8,650 bases of DNA from Flavobacterium sp. (GCA_024642295.1 JAHEBK010000055.1:1-8650), one strand, 5' to 3'; positions 1-5,590 are shown, counted from the stretch's first letter. Numbers and translations: made by a program. Notes: generated from the sequence alone by a model not told the origin.

Positions 1-246
1 AACCGAAAAATTGTTTTCACTGAATTGCATACCATAAATCATATCCCAACTATTGTAAAAATTACCACGCATAGACAAACCACCATTCCAGCCTGTTTCA
101 GCTTTGGTTTGAAAATTATCTGTATTTAAAGTCATTTGATTAACACCAATAGTAATTCCAATTCGGTTAGAATCTCTATAACCATATTGTGAATAAACAG
201 AAATCATTGAAAATAAGGTTATAGCAATAAGTATTGATTTTTTCAT
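1..246 (-). CDS. Exported probable outer-membrane beta-barrel protein, N-terminal fragment
   Basis: The 82 visible codons run from an ATG at 246 to the window edge without a stop, so the gene continues to the left. The first 20 residues form a classic signal peptide: MKK, a hydrophobic core (ILIAITLFSMI), then VYSQ, with likely cleavage near residue 19-20. The mature part has alternating polar and hydrophobic stretches (RIGITIGVNQMTL, WNGGLSMRGNFYN, WDMIYGMQFS) that look like successive amphipathic beta strands, as in PorT-like or OmpA-type barrels of Bacteroidota. The likely place is the outer membrane. A -7 box lies at 267-274 upstream. The signal peptide is clear; the barrel assignment is inference from strand pattern and the exact family cannot be named from this fragment. 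Confidence 0.68.
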   Translation of the reverse strand, partial: MKKSILIAITLFSMISVYSQYGYRDSNRIGITIGVNQMTLNTDNFQTKAETGWNGGLSMRGNFYNSWDMIYGMQFSENNFSV

Positions 247-250
247 ATTA

Positions 251-258
251 TAATTTTG
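251..258 (+). promoter_or_regulatory. Candidate -7 box for the SPFH gene
   Basis: TAATTTTG on the plus strand matches TAnnTTTG exactly, 63 bases ahead of the ATG at 322. The nearest TTG upstream (234-236) leaves only a 14-base spacer, shorter than usual. In so AT-rich a sequence a chance match is possible. Confidence 0.33.
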
Positions 259-266
259 TAGCAACA

Positions 267-274
267 CAAACCTA
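267..274 (-). promoter_or_regulatory. Candidate -7 box for the outer-membrane protein gene
   Basis: Read on the minus strand this is TAGGTTTG, an exact match to the Bacteroidota -7 consensus TAnnTTTG. Transcription would start near 260, about 14 bases ahead of the ATG at 246. No TTG (-33) was found at the usual 19-21 base spacing, so this rests on the -7 element alone. Confidence 0.4.
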
Positions 275-321
275 AAGTTTTTTTACTAATTTAGAGGAAT
301 TATCAACCTAAAATTATAAAA

Positions 322-1305
322 ATGGGCGTTTCTTTTATTATTTTTCTCTTTATTGGATTCTTTATTTTCCTGTCCTCCTTCTTTACGGTCAAGCAACAAA
401 CGGCTGTAATCATCGAAAGATTTGGAAGATTCTTAAGTATTAGACAATCTGGCTTGCAACTTAAAATTCCAATTATTGACCGAATTGCTGGTCGTGTGAA
501 TTTAAAAATTCAACAGTTAGATGTTATCATTGAAACCAAAACTAAAGACAATGTTTTTGTAAAACTAAAAGTATCTGTACAGTTTATGGTCGTCAAAGAA
601 ACGGTTTATGATGCTTTTTATAAACTAGAATATCCACACGATCAAATTACTTCTTATGTTTTTGATGTGGTACGTGCCGAAGTTCCTAAATTAAAATTAG
701 ATGATGTATTTGAACGCAAAGATGATATTGCAATAGCTGTAAAAAGAGAATTGAATGAAGCCATGACGACTTATGGATACACTATTATAAATACATTGGT
801 AACTGATATTGATCCAGATATTCAAGTAAAAAATGCAATGAACAGAATCAACGCTGCAGATCGAGAAAAAACAGTAGCTGAATTTGAAGCAGAAGCCTCT
901 AGAATTAGAATTGTAGCCAAAGCAAAAGCGGAAGCAGAAAGCAAACGTTTACAAGGACAAGGTATTGCTGATCAGAGACGTGAAATAGCAAGAGGATTGG
1001 TAGAAAGTGTGGATGTATTAAATCGTGTTGGAATCAATTCTCAAGAAGCATCGGCTTTAATAGTAGTCACACAACATTATGATACTTTACAAGCCATTGG
1101 TGCTGATACCAATTCAAACTTAATTTTACTTCCTAATTCACCACAAGCAGGAAGCGAAATGTTGAATAATATGGTCGCTTCATTTAGTGCTTCTAATCAA
1201 GTGGGCGAAATGATGAAAAAAGGAAATCGTAAAAAAGCTAAAGAAGAAACTAAAAAACCAGATCCAATCATAGAAGAAGATTCTGAGGAAAATAGTGATG
1301 AATAG
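322..1305 (+). CDS. SPFH / Band 7 (stomatin-prohibitin family) membrane protein
   Basis: A 327-residue SPFH-domain protein. Residues about 3-22 form one N-terminal hydrophobic helix (signal anchor). The SPFH core follows from about 22 to 195, with typical landmarks: TVKQQTAVIIERFGRF, LQLKIPIIDRI, a DVIIETKTKDNV strand pair, and GYTIINTLVTDIDPD. Residues about 178-225 are an Ala/Glu/Lys-rich coiled coil (EFEAEASRIRIVAKAKAEAE) that drives ring assembly in this family. The tail turns basic (about 299-312) and then acidic. Relatives include QmcA/HflK-type proteins and plant HIR proteins; members form cages in membrane microdomains and often modulate proteases. No NfeD-type partner gene is adjacent, so the partner is unknown. 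The start is the first ATG, directly before the hydrophobic helix. Family is certain; cellular role is not. Confidence 0.93.
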   Translation: MGVSFIIFLFIGFFIFLSSFFTVKQQTAVIIERFGRFLSIRQSGLQLKIPIIDRIAGRVNLKIQQLDVIIETKTKDNVFVKLKVSVQFMVVKETVYDAFYKLEYPHDQITSYVFDVVRAEVPKLKLDDVFERKDDIAIAVKRELNEAMTTYGYTIINTLVTDIDPDIQVKNAMNRINAADREKTVAEFEAEASRIRIVAKAKAEAESKRLQGQGIADQRREIARGLVESVDVLNRVGINSQEASALIVVTQHYDTLQAIGADTNSNLILLPNSPQAGSEMLNNMVASFSASNQVGEMMKKGNRKKAKEETKKPDPIIEEDSEENSDE

Positions 1306-1321
1306 TAAACTAATTTTAAAC

Positions 1322-1352
1322 AAAAAAAGAAGCTTATTTAGCTTCTTTTTTT
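1322..1352. terminator. Bidirectional intrinsic terminator between the SPFH gene and the DUF6327-like gene
   Basis: A 13-bp stem pairs 1322-1334 with 1340-1352 around the loop TATTT (1335-1339). The A run on the left arm (1322-1328) and T run on the right arm (1346-1352) supply a U tract in either direction, so one hairpin can end both convergent transcripts. The last codons and stop of the minus-strand gene lie within the right arm. Confidence 0.88.
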
Positions 1353-1598
1353 GTTTAATACCCATTTAATAACAAAAGGTATGGCTAATTTAAGAACCGT
1401 CATATCCGTTAAAGAAAAATGTGAAAAGAAACCTCTAACAAAACTAAACACATCTTTAGCAACTCCTGTAGGCGTAAAATGTTCTTTGGTCTTTTGAAAT
1501 CCTAAAATTACTTTTTGATAATTAATTTCTTTCTCAATTTTTAAAATTTCAAGGTCGGCATCAATTTGTTCATATGAACTATATATTCTATTATTCAT
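1338..1598 (-). CDS. Small DUF6327-like protein, third gene of the ytxH cassette
   Basis: An 86-residue protein. The N-terminal half is charged and probably helical (SSYEQIDADLEILKIEKEIN, about residues 7-26). The C-terminal third carries a short hydrophobic segment (TVLKLAIPFVIKWVLN, about 67-82) ending in KKRS, so it probably associates with the membrane through its C-terminus. The YEQID-ELEILK-EINYQK pattern recalls the small proteins annotated DUF6327 in Flavobacteriaceae; that name is from memory and not searched. Its ATG is only 5 bases after the stop of the holin-like gene, so the two are almost certainly co-transcribed. Its last codons form one arm of the downstream terminator. Function unknown. 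Confidence 0.8.
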   Translation of the reverse strand: MNNRIYSSYEQIDADLEILKIEKEINYQKVILGFQKTKEHFTPTGVAKDVFSFVRGFFSHFSLTDMTVLKLAIPFVIKWVLNKKRS

Positions 1599-1603
1599 AA
1601 ATT

Positions 1604-1954
1604 TTAATTATTAAAAAATATAGTAGAAAATTTCTTTATTATAATTGCTTCCAGCCATTTCTTTTTTAACATCAAGAACAATAGTCCAAAAACAAGATAA
1701 ACTCCAGCTACAACAGAAAAACCTATAATATAACTTTCAAAATAATTACTCAAAGCAAATGCTAATCCAATTGAACCAAACAAAAGGACCATCATAAAAA
1801 CAGCTATAAGCAAAGAAAATTTAAGTATGGTTATCAAAGATTTTATTAAAATTTTAAAAAATTTTAATTTAAAATAAGCAATATTGTTTGCCACATAAGA
1901 ATGTAATTCATCCTGAATATGTTCTGCATTGTCTTTTATTTCTTCAAAAGCCAT
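1604..1954 (-). CDS. Two-TM holin/YqjE-like membrane protein, second gene of the ytxH cassette
   Basis: A 116-residue protein with an amphipathic N-terminal region (MAFEEIKDNAEHIQDELHSY), two transmembrane helices at about 44-68 and 73-96, and a basic C-terminal helix starting KKKW. This layout fits the phage-holin-3_6 / YqjE group, often labelled competence or holin family protein in flavobacteria; there is no phage context here, so a lytic role is unlikely. I chose the ATG at 1954; the frame can be extended to a TTG at 1975, but that adds only MNYKNNN, which is low complexity and overlaps the A-rich leader. It lies 37 bases after the YtxH stop and 5 bases ahead of the next gene, consistent with one operon. 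Confidence 0.83.
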   Translation of the reverse strand: MAFEEIKDNAEHIQDELHSYVANNIAYFKLKFFKILIKSLITILKFSLLIAVFMMVLLFGSIGLAFALSNYFESYIIGFSVVAGVYLVFGLLFLMLKKKWLEAIIIKKFSTIFFNN

Positions 1955-1991
1955 ATTATTATTTTTATAATTCAATTAAAAATGAATCCAA

Positions 1992-2321
1992 TTATTTTTG
2001 AAGTTTAGCATTTTTACTTTTTAATTCGGCTAGTTTGATTTCAAGAAAAGAAATAACATCTTCTGTTTTATAACTCATATTTGAAAGTAAATCTTCATAA
2101 CTTCCTTCTAAATCAATTTTAGCAGTTGTAAATTTATTTTTTACTTCTTCTGAAAGATGCTCGAATTTCTTTTTCAAATCTTTTTCTGCATCTTTATAAC
2201 CATCTTTAATTTTTCCTCTGGTTTTAGATCCTTTATCTGGAGCAAATAAAATTCCAACGCCTGCTCCGACGATTGCTCCTGTTAAAAGTGCTATCAATGT
2301 GTTTCCGGTATTATTTGACAT
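1992..2321 (-). CDS. YtxH domain protein, first gene of the cassette
   Basis: A 109-residue YtxH-domain protein. Residues about 6-27 form a glycine-rich single membrane helix (LIALLTGAIVGAGVGILFAP), followed at once by the signature APDKGSKTRGKIKDG. The rest is a long charged helix (about 40-108) with likely coiled-coil character. Bacillus YtxH is a general-stress protein, and this layout is also like the membrane-anchored ElaB/YqjD proteins of enterobacteria; the actual function of YtxH domains is not established. It heads a tight three-gene minus-strand cassette. The start is the ATG at 2321 directly before the hydrophobic helix. Domain call confident; stress role inferred from relatives. 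Confidence 0.9.
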   Translation of the reverse strand: MSNNTGNTLIALLTGAIVGAGVGILFAPDKGSKTRGKIKDGYKDAEKDLKKKFEHLSEEVKNKFTTAKIDLEGSYEDLLSNMSYKTEDVISFLEIKLAELKSKNAKLQK

Positions 2322-2400
2322 GTCTGTATAAATTAAATTAGTAATTTCATAAAGTTACAAAAAATTATTAATTTTTTCTTGTTAATAAATTATAAAATAA

Positions 2401-2432
2401 CAAATTCAGTGAATTAAAGTTTAAATAAGCAA
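2401..2432 (-). promoter_or_regulatory. Candidate promoter of the ytxH cassette
   Basis: On the minus strand a TTG (2432-2430) is followed after 21 bases by TGAATTTG (2408-2401), one mismatch from TAnnTTTG. Transcription would begin near 2394, leaving a leader of about 73 bases before the ATG at 2321. Weak but the best match in the region. Confidence 0.32.
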
Positions 2433-2556
2433 CAAATAAGACTTTACATGGGTAATGTGTCCAAAATAAAAAAAACATGCCTTAAATCCAAAATATAAAA
2501 GCGGTTTTTAATAGGTAAAATTTATATATTATTTAAAAACTATCAGATTTTAAAAT

Positions 2557-2586
2557 AAAAAAAAAAGCGCTAATAAAAGCGCTTTT
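2557..2586 (-). terminator. glnS intrinsic terminator
   Basis: An 8-bp stem AAAAGCGC (2563-2570) / GCGCTTTT (2579-2586) with an 8-base loop. On the minus strand it is followed by a U tract encoded by the A run at 2557-2566. It begins 5 bases after the glnS stop codon. Confidence 0.9.
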
Positions 2587-2591
2587 GATAG

Positions 2592-4715
2592 TTATAATTT
2601 ATTTAGAAATTTATCTATAAATTCTAATTCACGTTCTGTTACACTTTTAGGTGGATTGGTTTTTAATTTTAAAACTTCTTCTTTAAAAGAATTTAGAAAG
2701 TCCAAATCGTTTTCTAAATTATATAAATTTAAAAGTGCTCTAGAACGTACAAAAGTAGATTCACTTCTTAGCGACATCATATATAATTTAGAAAGTTCTT
2801 CTTTATCATATTCAGAAGACTTTAGAGGCGCATACTTTAAAATTAAATTAGCAAACAATAAAGAAGATTTGTTATTGTTAATGTTCTTTTTAAAAGAATT
2901 TTGCAATAAACTGTAATTAGAAATTCCTGACAAGGTCTCCCCTATTGCTTTACGAATTGCTATACGTTCTTCTCTTGTTCCTACTTTAAAATATTTATTG
3001 ATGTCTTTCAAGGAATTATTGATGCTATTAGACTCTTTTTTTCCTTTTTCTTCCCAAGCATCTTTCAATCCAACTGTTTTATTAAACACTAATTTAGAAG
3101 CTGAACTGTCTTTATCAACAGCAAAATATCCTAAACGTTGGAACTGAAATTTATATCCAGCTTGAGCAGTTGCTAGACTTGGTTCAAGATAAGCTGTTGT
3201 AACTTGTAATGAATTAGTATTCATAAAATCAAGGAAATTTTTCTCTTTATGACTGTCTGGAGCTTCATCAATAAACAAACGATCGTACAAACGAACCTCT
3301 GCTTGAATAGCATGAGCAATAGAAACCCAATGCAAAGTACCTGCTACTTTACGTTGCGAAGCTTCACTTCCACTTCCACTTCGAGAATCTTCATCATAAG
3401 TTACATGAATCTCCGTTATAGTACCTTTTTCATCTTTCAAAACTGATTCTCCTTTAATGATATATCCATTTTTTAAACGAACTTCATTCCCTAAACTTAA
3501 TCTGAAATATTTTGGCGGAGCTACTTCTAAAAAGTCTTCTCTTTCTATATAAATTTCTCTTGAAAAAGGGACTTTTCTATAACCCGCTGCATCGTCTTCT
3601 TGATTATTTTCAGCATCCAATAATTCTTCTTTTCCTTCAGGATAATTCGTAATAATAACCTTAACAGGATCTAAAACTGCCATAACACGAGGAGCTGTTT
3701 TATTCAAATCGTCACGTAAACAAAATTCTAATAATGAAAAATCAATAATGTTTTCTCGTTTAGCCACTCCAATGTTTTCACAAAATTTACGGATAGCAGC
3801 CGCTGTATATCCTCTTCTTCGCAATCCCGAAATAGTAGGCATACGAGGATCATCCCAACCTGTCACAATATTCTCTTGAACCAATTGTAATAATTTACGT
3901 TTACTCATTACCGTATAATTCAAGTTCAATCGAGCGAATTCATATTGATGGGGTCTCACTTTAGAATCATCATAAATTTGGTCTAAAAACCAATCATATA
4001 ATTCTCTGTGCATTACAAATTCTAAAGTACAAATAGAATGAGACACTTGCTCTATATAATCACTTTCTCCATGTGCAAAATCATACATAGGATAGATTTT
4101 CCAATCATTACCAGTACGGTGATGATGACGGTGTAAAACTCTATAAATTAAAGGATCACGCATTAACATATTCGTTGATGCCATATCAATTTTGGCACGT
4201 AAAACATGACTTCCTTCTTGGAACTCACCATTTTTCATTGCTTCAAATAAGGATAAATTTTCTTCAATAGAACGATTACGAAATGGTCCATCAACTCCTG
4301 GTTGTGTAGGTGTTCCTTTTTGAGCTGCCATATCCTCAGATGATTGACTGTCTACATAGGCTTTTCCTTTTTTAATCATTATAACTGCCCAATCATACAG
4401 TTGTTGAAAATAATCAGAAGCATAACGTTCTTCAGCCCAATTAAAGCCTAACCATTGTAAATCTTCTTTAATTGCATCTACATATTCTTGTTCTTCCTTC
4501 GCAGGATTTGTGTCGTCAAAACGCAAATTTACAGGGGCATTGTATTTTATTCCTAAACCAAAATTCAAACAAATTGATTTTGCATGTCCAATATGTAAAT
4601 ATCCATTAGGTTCTGGGGGAAAACGGAAACGTAGTTGATCTTGTGGGAAACCATTAATTAAACTTTCTTCAATGATTTGTTCTATAAAATTAAGCGATTT
4701 TTCTTCGGTGGCCAT
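2592..4715 (-). CDS. glnS: Glutaminyl-tRNA synthetase with C-terminal extension
   Basis: A cytoplasmic class I aminoacyl-tRNA synthetase that charges tRNA-Gln with glutamine using ATP. Residues 30-46 carry RFRFPPEPNGYLHIGHAKS, including the HIGH motif at 41-44; the second ATP motif is VMSKR at 269-273. The Rossmann fold also shows LRFDDTNP (64-71) and the catalytic-core segment YDFAHGESD. The beta-barrel anticodon-binding domains follow at about 340-550, closing with LVFNKTVGLKDAW. The enterobacterial enzyme (about 554 residues) ends near here; this one continues for another 155 residues to 707. That tail is helical and charged (for example NNNKSSLLFANLILKYA and TFVRSRALLNLYNLEND). Some bacterial GlnRS enzymes carry a C-terminal YqeY domain, but I cannot see YqeY signatures here. 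Direct glutaminylation implies tRNA-Gln need not use the GatCAB route. The start is the ATG at 4715, 19 bases after a perfect -7 box. Confidence 0.97.
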   Translation of the reverse strand: MATEEKSLNFIEQIIEESLINGFPQDQLRFRFPPEPNGYLHIGHAKSICLNFGLGIKYNAPVNLRFDDTNPAKEEQEYVDAIKEDLQWLGFNWAEERYASDYFQQLYDWAVIMIKKGKAYVDSQSSEDMAAQKGTPTQPGVDGPFRNRSIEENLSLFEAMKNGEFQEGSHVLRAKIDMASTNMLMRDPLIYRVLHRHHHRTGNDWKIYPMYDFAHGESDYIEQVSHSICTLEFVMHRELYDWFLDQIYDDSKVRPHQYEFARLNLNYTVMSKRKLLQLVQENIVTGWDDPRMPTISGLRRRGYTAAAIRKFCENIGVAKRENIIDFSLLEFCLRDDLNKTAPRVMAVLDPVKVIITNYPEGKEELLDAENNQEDDAAGYRKVPFSREIYIEREDFLEVAPPKYFRLSLGNEVRLKNGYIIKGESVLKDEKGTITEIHVTYDEDSRSGSGSEASQRKVAGTLHWVSIAHAIQAEVRLYDRLFIDEAPDSHKEKNFLDFMNTNSLQVTTAYLEPSLATAQAGYKFQFQRLGYFAVDKDSSASKLVFNKTVGLKDAWEEKGKKESNSINNSLKDINKYFKVGTREERIAIRKAIGETLSGISNYSLLQNSFKKNINNNKSSLLFANLILKYAPLKSSEYDKEELSKLYMMSLRSESTFVRSRALLNLYNLENDLDFLNSFKEEVLKLKTNPPKSVTERELEFIDKFLNKL

Positions 4716-4733
4716 TATTTTGTTTTATTTTAG

Positions 4734-4741
4734 CAAAGATA
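4734..4741 (-). promoter_or_regulatory. glnS promoter -7 box
   Basis: TATCTTTG on the minus strand matches TAnnTTTG exactly, with the glnS ATG 19 bases downstream. At the canonical 19-base spacing upstream there is CTG (4763-4761), one mismatch from TTG, lying within the phased repeat arm. Confidence 0.65.
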
Positions 4742-4747
4742 AAAAAA

Positions 4748-4815
4748 AGGTTTCAGGTTTCAGGTTTAAAGTTATTACTAAGAACTTGAAACTTAAAACC
4801 TGAAACTTAAAACCT
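4748..4815. repeat. Phased heptamer inverted repeat between glnS and folB
   Basis: The left arm (4748-4773) is three heptamers AGGTTTC, AGGTTTC, AGGTTTA plus AAGTT. The right arm contains an exact 14-base tandem repeat, GAAACTTAAAACCT, at 4788-4801 and 4802-4815. The reverse complement of 4790-4815 matches the left arm at 23 of 26 positions by my count, leaving a 16-base loop (4774-4789). It touches the glnS -35-type region on one side and ends 6 bases before the folB ATG on the other. The design, 7-base units in both arms, looks like an intergenic repeat family rather than a normal terminator (no GC-rich stem, no U tract placed after it). Confidence 0.75.
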
Positions 4816-4821
4816 AAAATA

Positions 4822-5181
4822 ATGGGCGTCATTAAATTAAAAAATATTAGAACTTTCTCCTTTCACGGTTGTTTGGTTGAAGAATCAAAAATAGGTTCAG
4901 ATTATTCGGTGGATTTAGAAATCAAAACCGATTTAACTACTTCATGTCTCTCTGATGAGTTAAAAGATACAGTGGATTATGTCCATTTAAACAAAATTGT
5001 AGTAGAAGAAATGGCAATCCGTTCCCAATTATTAGAACATGTAGGTCAAAGAATCATCAATCGTGTTTTTAAAGAAATTCCACAAATTTCCAAAGTAATC
5101 ATAGGGGTTTCCAAATTAAATCCCCCTATTGGTGGTGATGTTGAATCAGTTACTATTCAATTGAAAGAATATAGAAAGTAA
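4822..5181 (+). CDS. folB: Dihydroneopterin aldolase
   Basis: A 119-residue FolB, the usual length for this small cytosolic enzyme of tetrahydrofolate synthesis, which splits 7,8-dihydroneopterin into 6-hydroxymethyl-7,8-dihydropterin and glycolaldehyde. Recognisable parts are the N-terminal SFHGCLVEE (13-21; usually YGYHGxxPEE), VDYVHLNKIVVEEM (51-64), the QLLEHVGQRI pterin-anchoring helix (69-78) and the IIGVSKLNPPIGGDVESV strand-turn (93-110). By position E21, Y53, E72 and K98 correspond to the substrate-binding and catalytic Glu, Tyr, Glu and Lys of the Staphylococcus aureus enzyme. The family works as an octamer built from two tetrameric rings. It is divergent from glnS and stands alone; no other folate genes are nearby. 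No canonical TAnnTTTG box was found ahead of it, only the heptamer repeat. Confidence 0.93.
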   Translation: MGVIKLKNIRTFSFHGCLVEESKIGSDYSVDLEIKTDLTTSCLSDELKDTVDYVHLNKIVVEEMAIRSQLLEHVGQRIINRVFKEIPQISKVIIGVSKLNPPIGGDVESVTIQLKEYRK

Positions 5182-5190
5182 CTTTCAATT
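5159..5190 (+). repeat. Stem-loop spanning the folB stop codon
   Basis: AATTGAAAG (5159-5167) and CTTTCAATT (5182-5190) form a perfect 9-bp stem around a 14-base loop that includes the TAA stop. No T tract follows, so it is not a standard intrinsic terminator; it may stabilise the folB mRNA end or be chance. Two copies of AAATTTGAAATT follow at 5207-5218 and 5250-5261. Confidence 0.35.
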
Positions 5191-5260
5191 CCAAAGTTTC
5201 GATATTAAATTTGAAATTCCAATTGTATTAGATTAATTACTTCAAAATAAAATTTGAAAT

Positions 5261-5290
5261 TTGCATTTTGAAAATTTTATAGTACATTTG
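5261..5290 (+). promoter_or_regulatory. tRNA-Cys promoter
   Basis: TTG (5261-5263), a 19-base spacer and TACATTTG (5283-5290) together match the Bacteroidota TTG-N19-TAnnTTTG promoter exactly. Transcription should begin near 5297, about 11 bases ahead of the mature tRNA 5' end. This is the clearest promoter in the window and shows the tRNA is not dependent on read-through from folB. Confidence 0.85.
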
Positions 5291-5307
5291 CAGTCCAATA
5301 AATAATT

Positions 5308-5378
5308 GGCGTCGTGGCCGAGCGGCTAGGCTGGGCTCTGCAAAAGCTCCTACTCCGGTTCGAATCCGGACGATGCCT
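5308..5378 (+). tRNA. tRNA-Cys (anticodon GCA)
   Basis: A full 71-base cloverleaf. The acceptor stem pairs 5308-5314 with 5371-5377 (one G-U pair). The D arm contains GCCGAGCGGCTAGGC. The anticodon stem pairs 5333-5337 with 5345-5349 (one G-U pair) around the loop CTGCAAA, with anticodon GCA at 5340-5342. A 4-base variable region (5350-5353) precedes the T stem 5354-5358 / 5366-5370 and loop TTCGAAT. The discriminator base at 5378 is U, the identity base expected for tRNA-Cys. No CCA is encoded, so CCA must be added by nucleotidyltransferase. Confidence 0.97.
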
Positions 5379-5417
5379 CAGAAGAGATACAGAAATGTAT
5401 CTCTTTTTTTATGTCTA
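5359..5417 (+). repeat. Direct repeat, intact copy (tRNA-Cys 3' end plus terminator)
   Basis: This segment, from the first base of the T loop to just beyond the terminator, recurs 89 bases downstream at 5448-5506. Without gaps the copies agree at 49 of 59 positions by my count: 18 of 18 over the tRNA part, 11 of 21 in the middle, 20 of 20 over the right terminator arm and T tract. Confidence 0.88.
5383..5410 (+). terminator. tRNA-Cys terminator
   Basis: An 8-bp perfect stem AGAGATAC (5383-5390) / GTATCTCT (5397-5404), 6-base loop, then a T run through 5410. It begins 5 bases after the tRNA 3' end. Confidence 0.92.
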
Positions 5418-5447
5418 ATTTTTATAAAAAATTAATTAAAGATAACC

Positions 5448-5506
5448 TTCGAATCCGGACGATGCTATGAAAAATATACCGAAACCTATCTCTTTTTTTA
5501 TGTCTA
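5448..5506 (+). repeat. Decayed second copy of the tRNA-Cys 3' end and terminator
   Basis: TTCGAATCCGGACGATGC (5448-5465) is identical to the T loop through acceptor 3' strand of tRNA-Cys, except that it stops one base short of the acceptor end. The tRNA body upstream of the T loop is absent, so no tRNA is made. The terminator's left arm has lost pairing (5472-5479 against 5486-5493 has three mismatches), while the right arm and T tract (5487-5506) are unchanged. It could be an attachment-site scar, or the remnant of a deleted second tRNA-Cys. Confidence 0.85.
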
Positions 5507-5590
5507 TTATTTGAAGAAAAATATTAAAAACATAGGAGAAATTAAGGATAGTTAAGTCTTAATTTATAAATACTAAAAACTAGTAAGTAT
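5507..5590. other. AT-rich spacer between the tRNA-Cys repeat and the lysE terminator
   Basis: No ORF, RNA gene or promoter stands out in this 84-base stretch. The whole gap from 5379 to 5618 is accounted for by the tRNA terminator, the decayed repeat, this spacer and the lysE terminator. Confidence 0.5.

Larger units (their letters stand above)
2322..2591. other. Intergenic region between ytxH-like gene and glnS 3' end
   Basis: This 270-base gap is extremely AT-rich and holds no credible ORF. It contains the glnS terminator at its right end (2557-2586) and the presumed promoter of the ytxH cassette. The best promoter candidate is at 2401-2432. A small inverted repeat TTAC-ATGG-GTAA lies at 2444-2455, just upstream of that candidate. 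Nothing else recognisable was seen. Confidence 0.6.

Noticed and set aside
1180..1365. 61-codon minus-strand open frame over the SPFH 3' end
   Set aside because: Low-complexity K/F-rich reading that lies antisense to the SPFH tail and through the terminator.
1604..1954. Phage holin or prophage remnant
   Set aside because: No endolysin, structural or integrase genes nearby; the protein fits the YqjE-like cassette instead.
1955..1975. Upstream extension of the holin-like gene to a TTG at 1975
   Set aside because: It would add only seven low-complexity residues (MNYKNNN) drawn from the A-rich leader; the ATG at 1954 begins the conserved-looking MAFEEIK start.
2444..2455. TTAC-ATGG-GTAA inverted repeat upstream of the ytxH cassette
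   Set aside because: Only 4-bp arms, likely by chance in AT-rich DNA; kept as a note because it lies near a possible promoter.
2656..2916. 86-codon plus-strand open frame within glnS
   Set aside because: Antisense to the glnS tail; composition follows from the helical Lys/Leu-rich coding on the other strand.
3249..3446. 65-codon plus-strand open frame within glnS
   Set aside because: Antisense to the conserved anticodon-binding domain; no sign of independent coding.
4748..4815. CRISPR array or riboswitch between glnS and folB
   Set aside because: Units are only 7-14 bases with no spacers, no cas genes are present, and no known riboswitch core is recognisable.
5448..5506. Second functional tRNA-Cys gene
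   Set aside because: Everything before the T loop is missing, including the D and anticodon arms.
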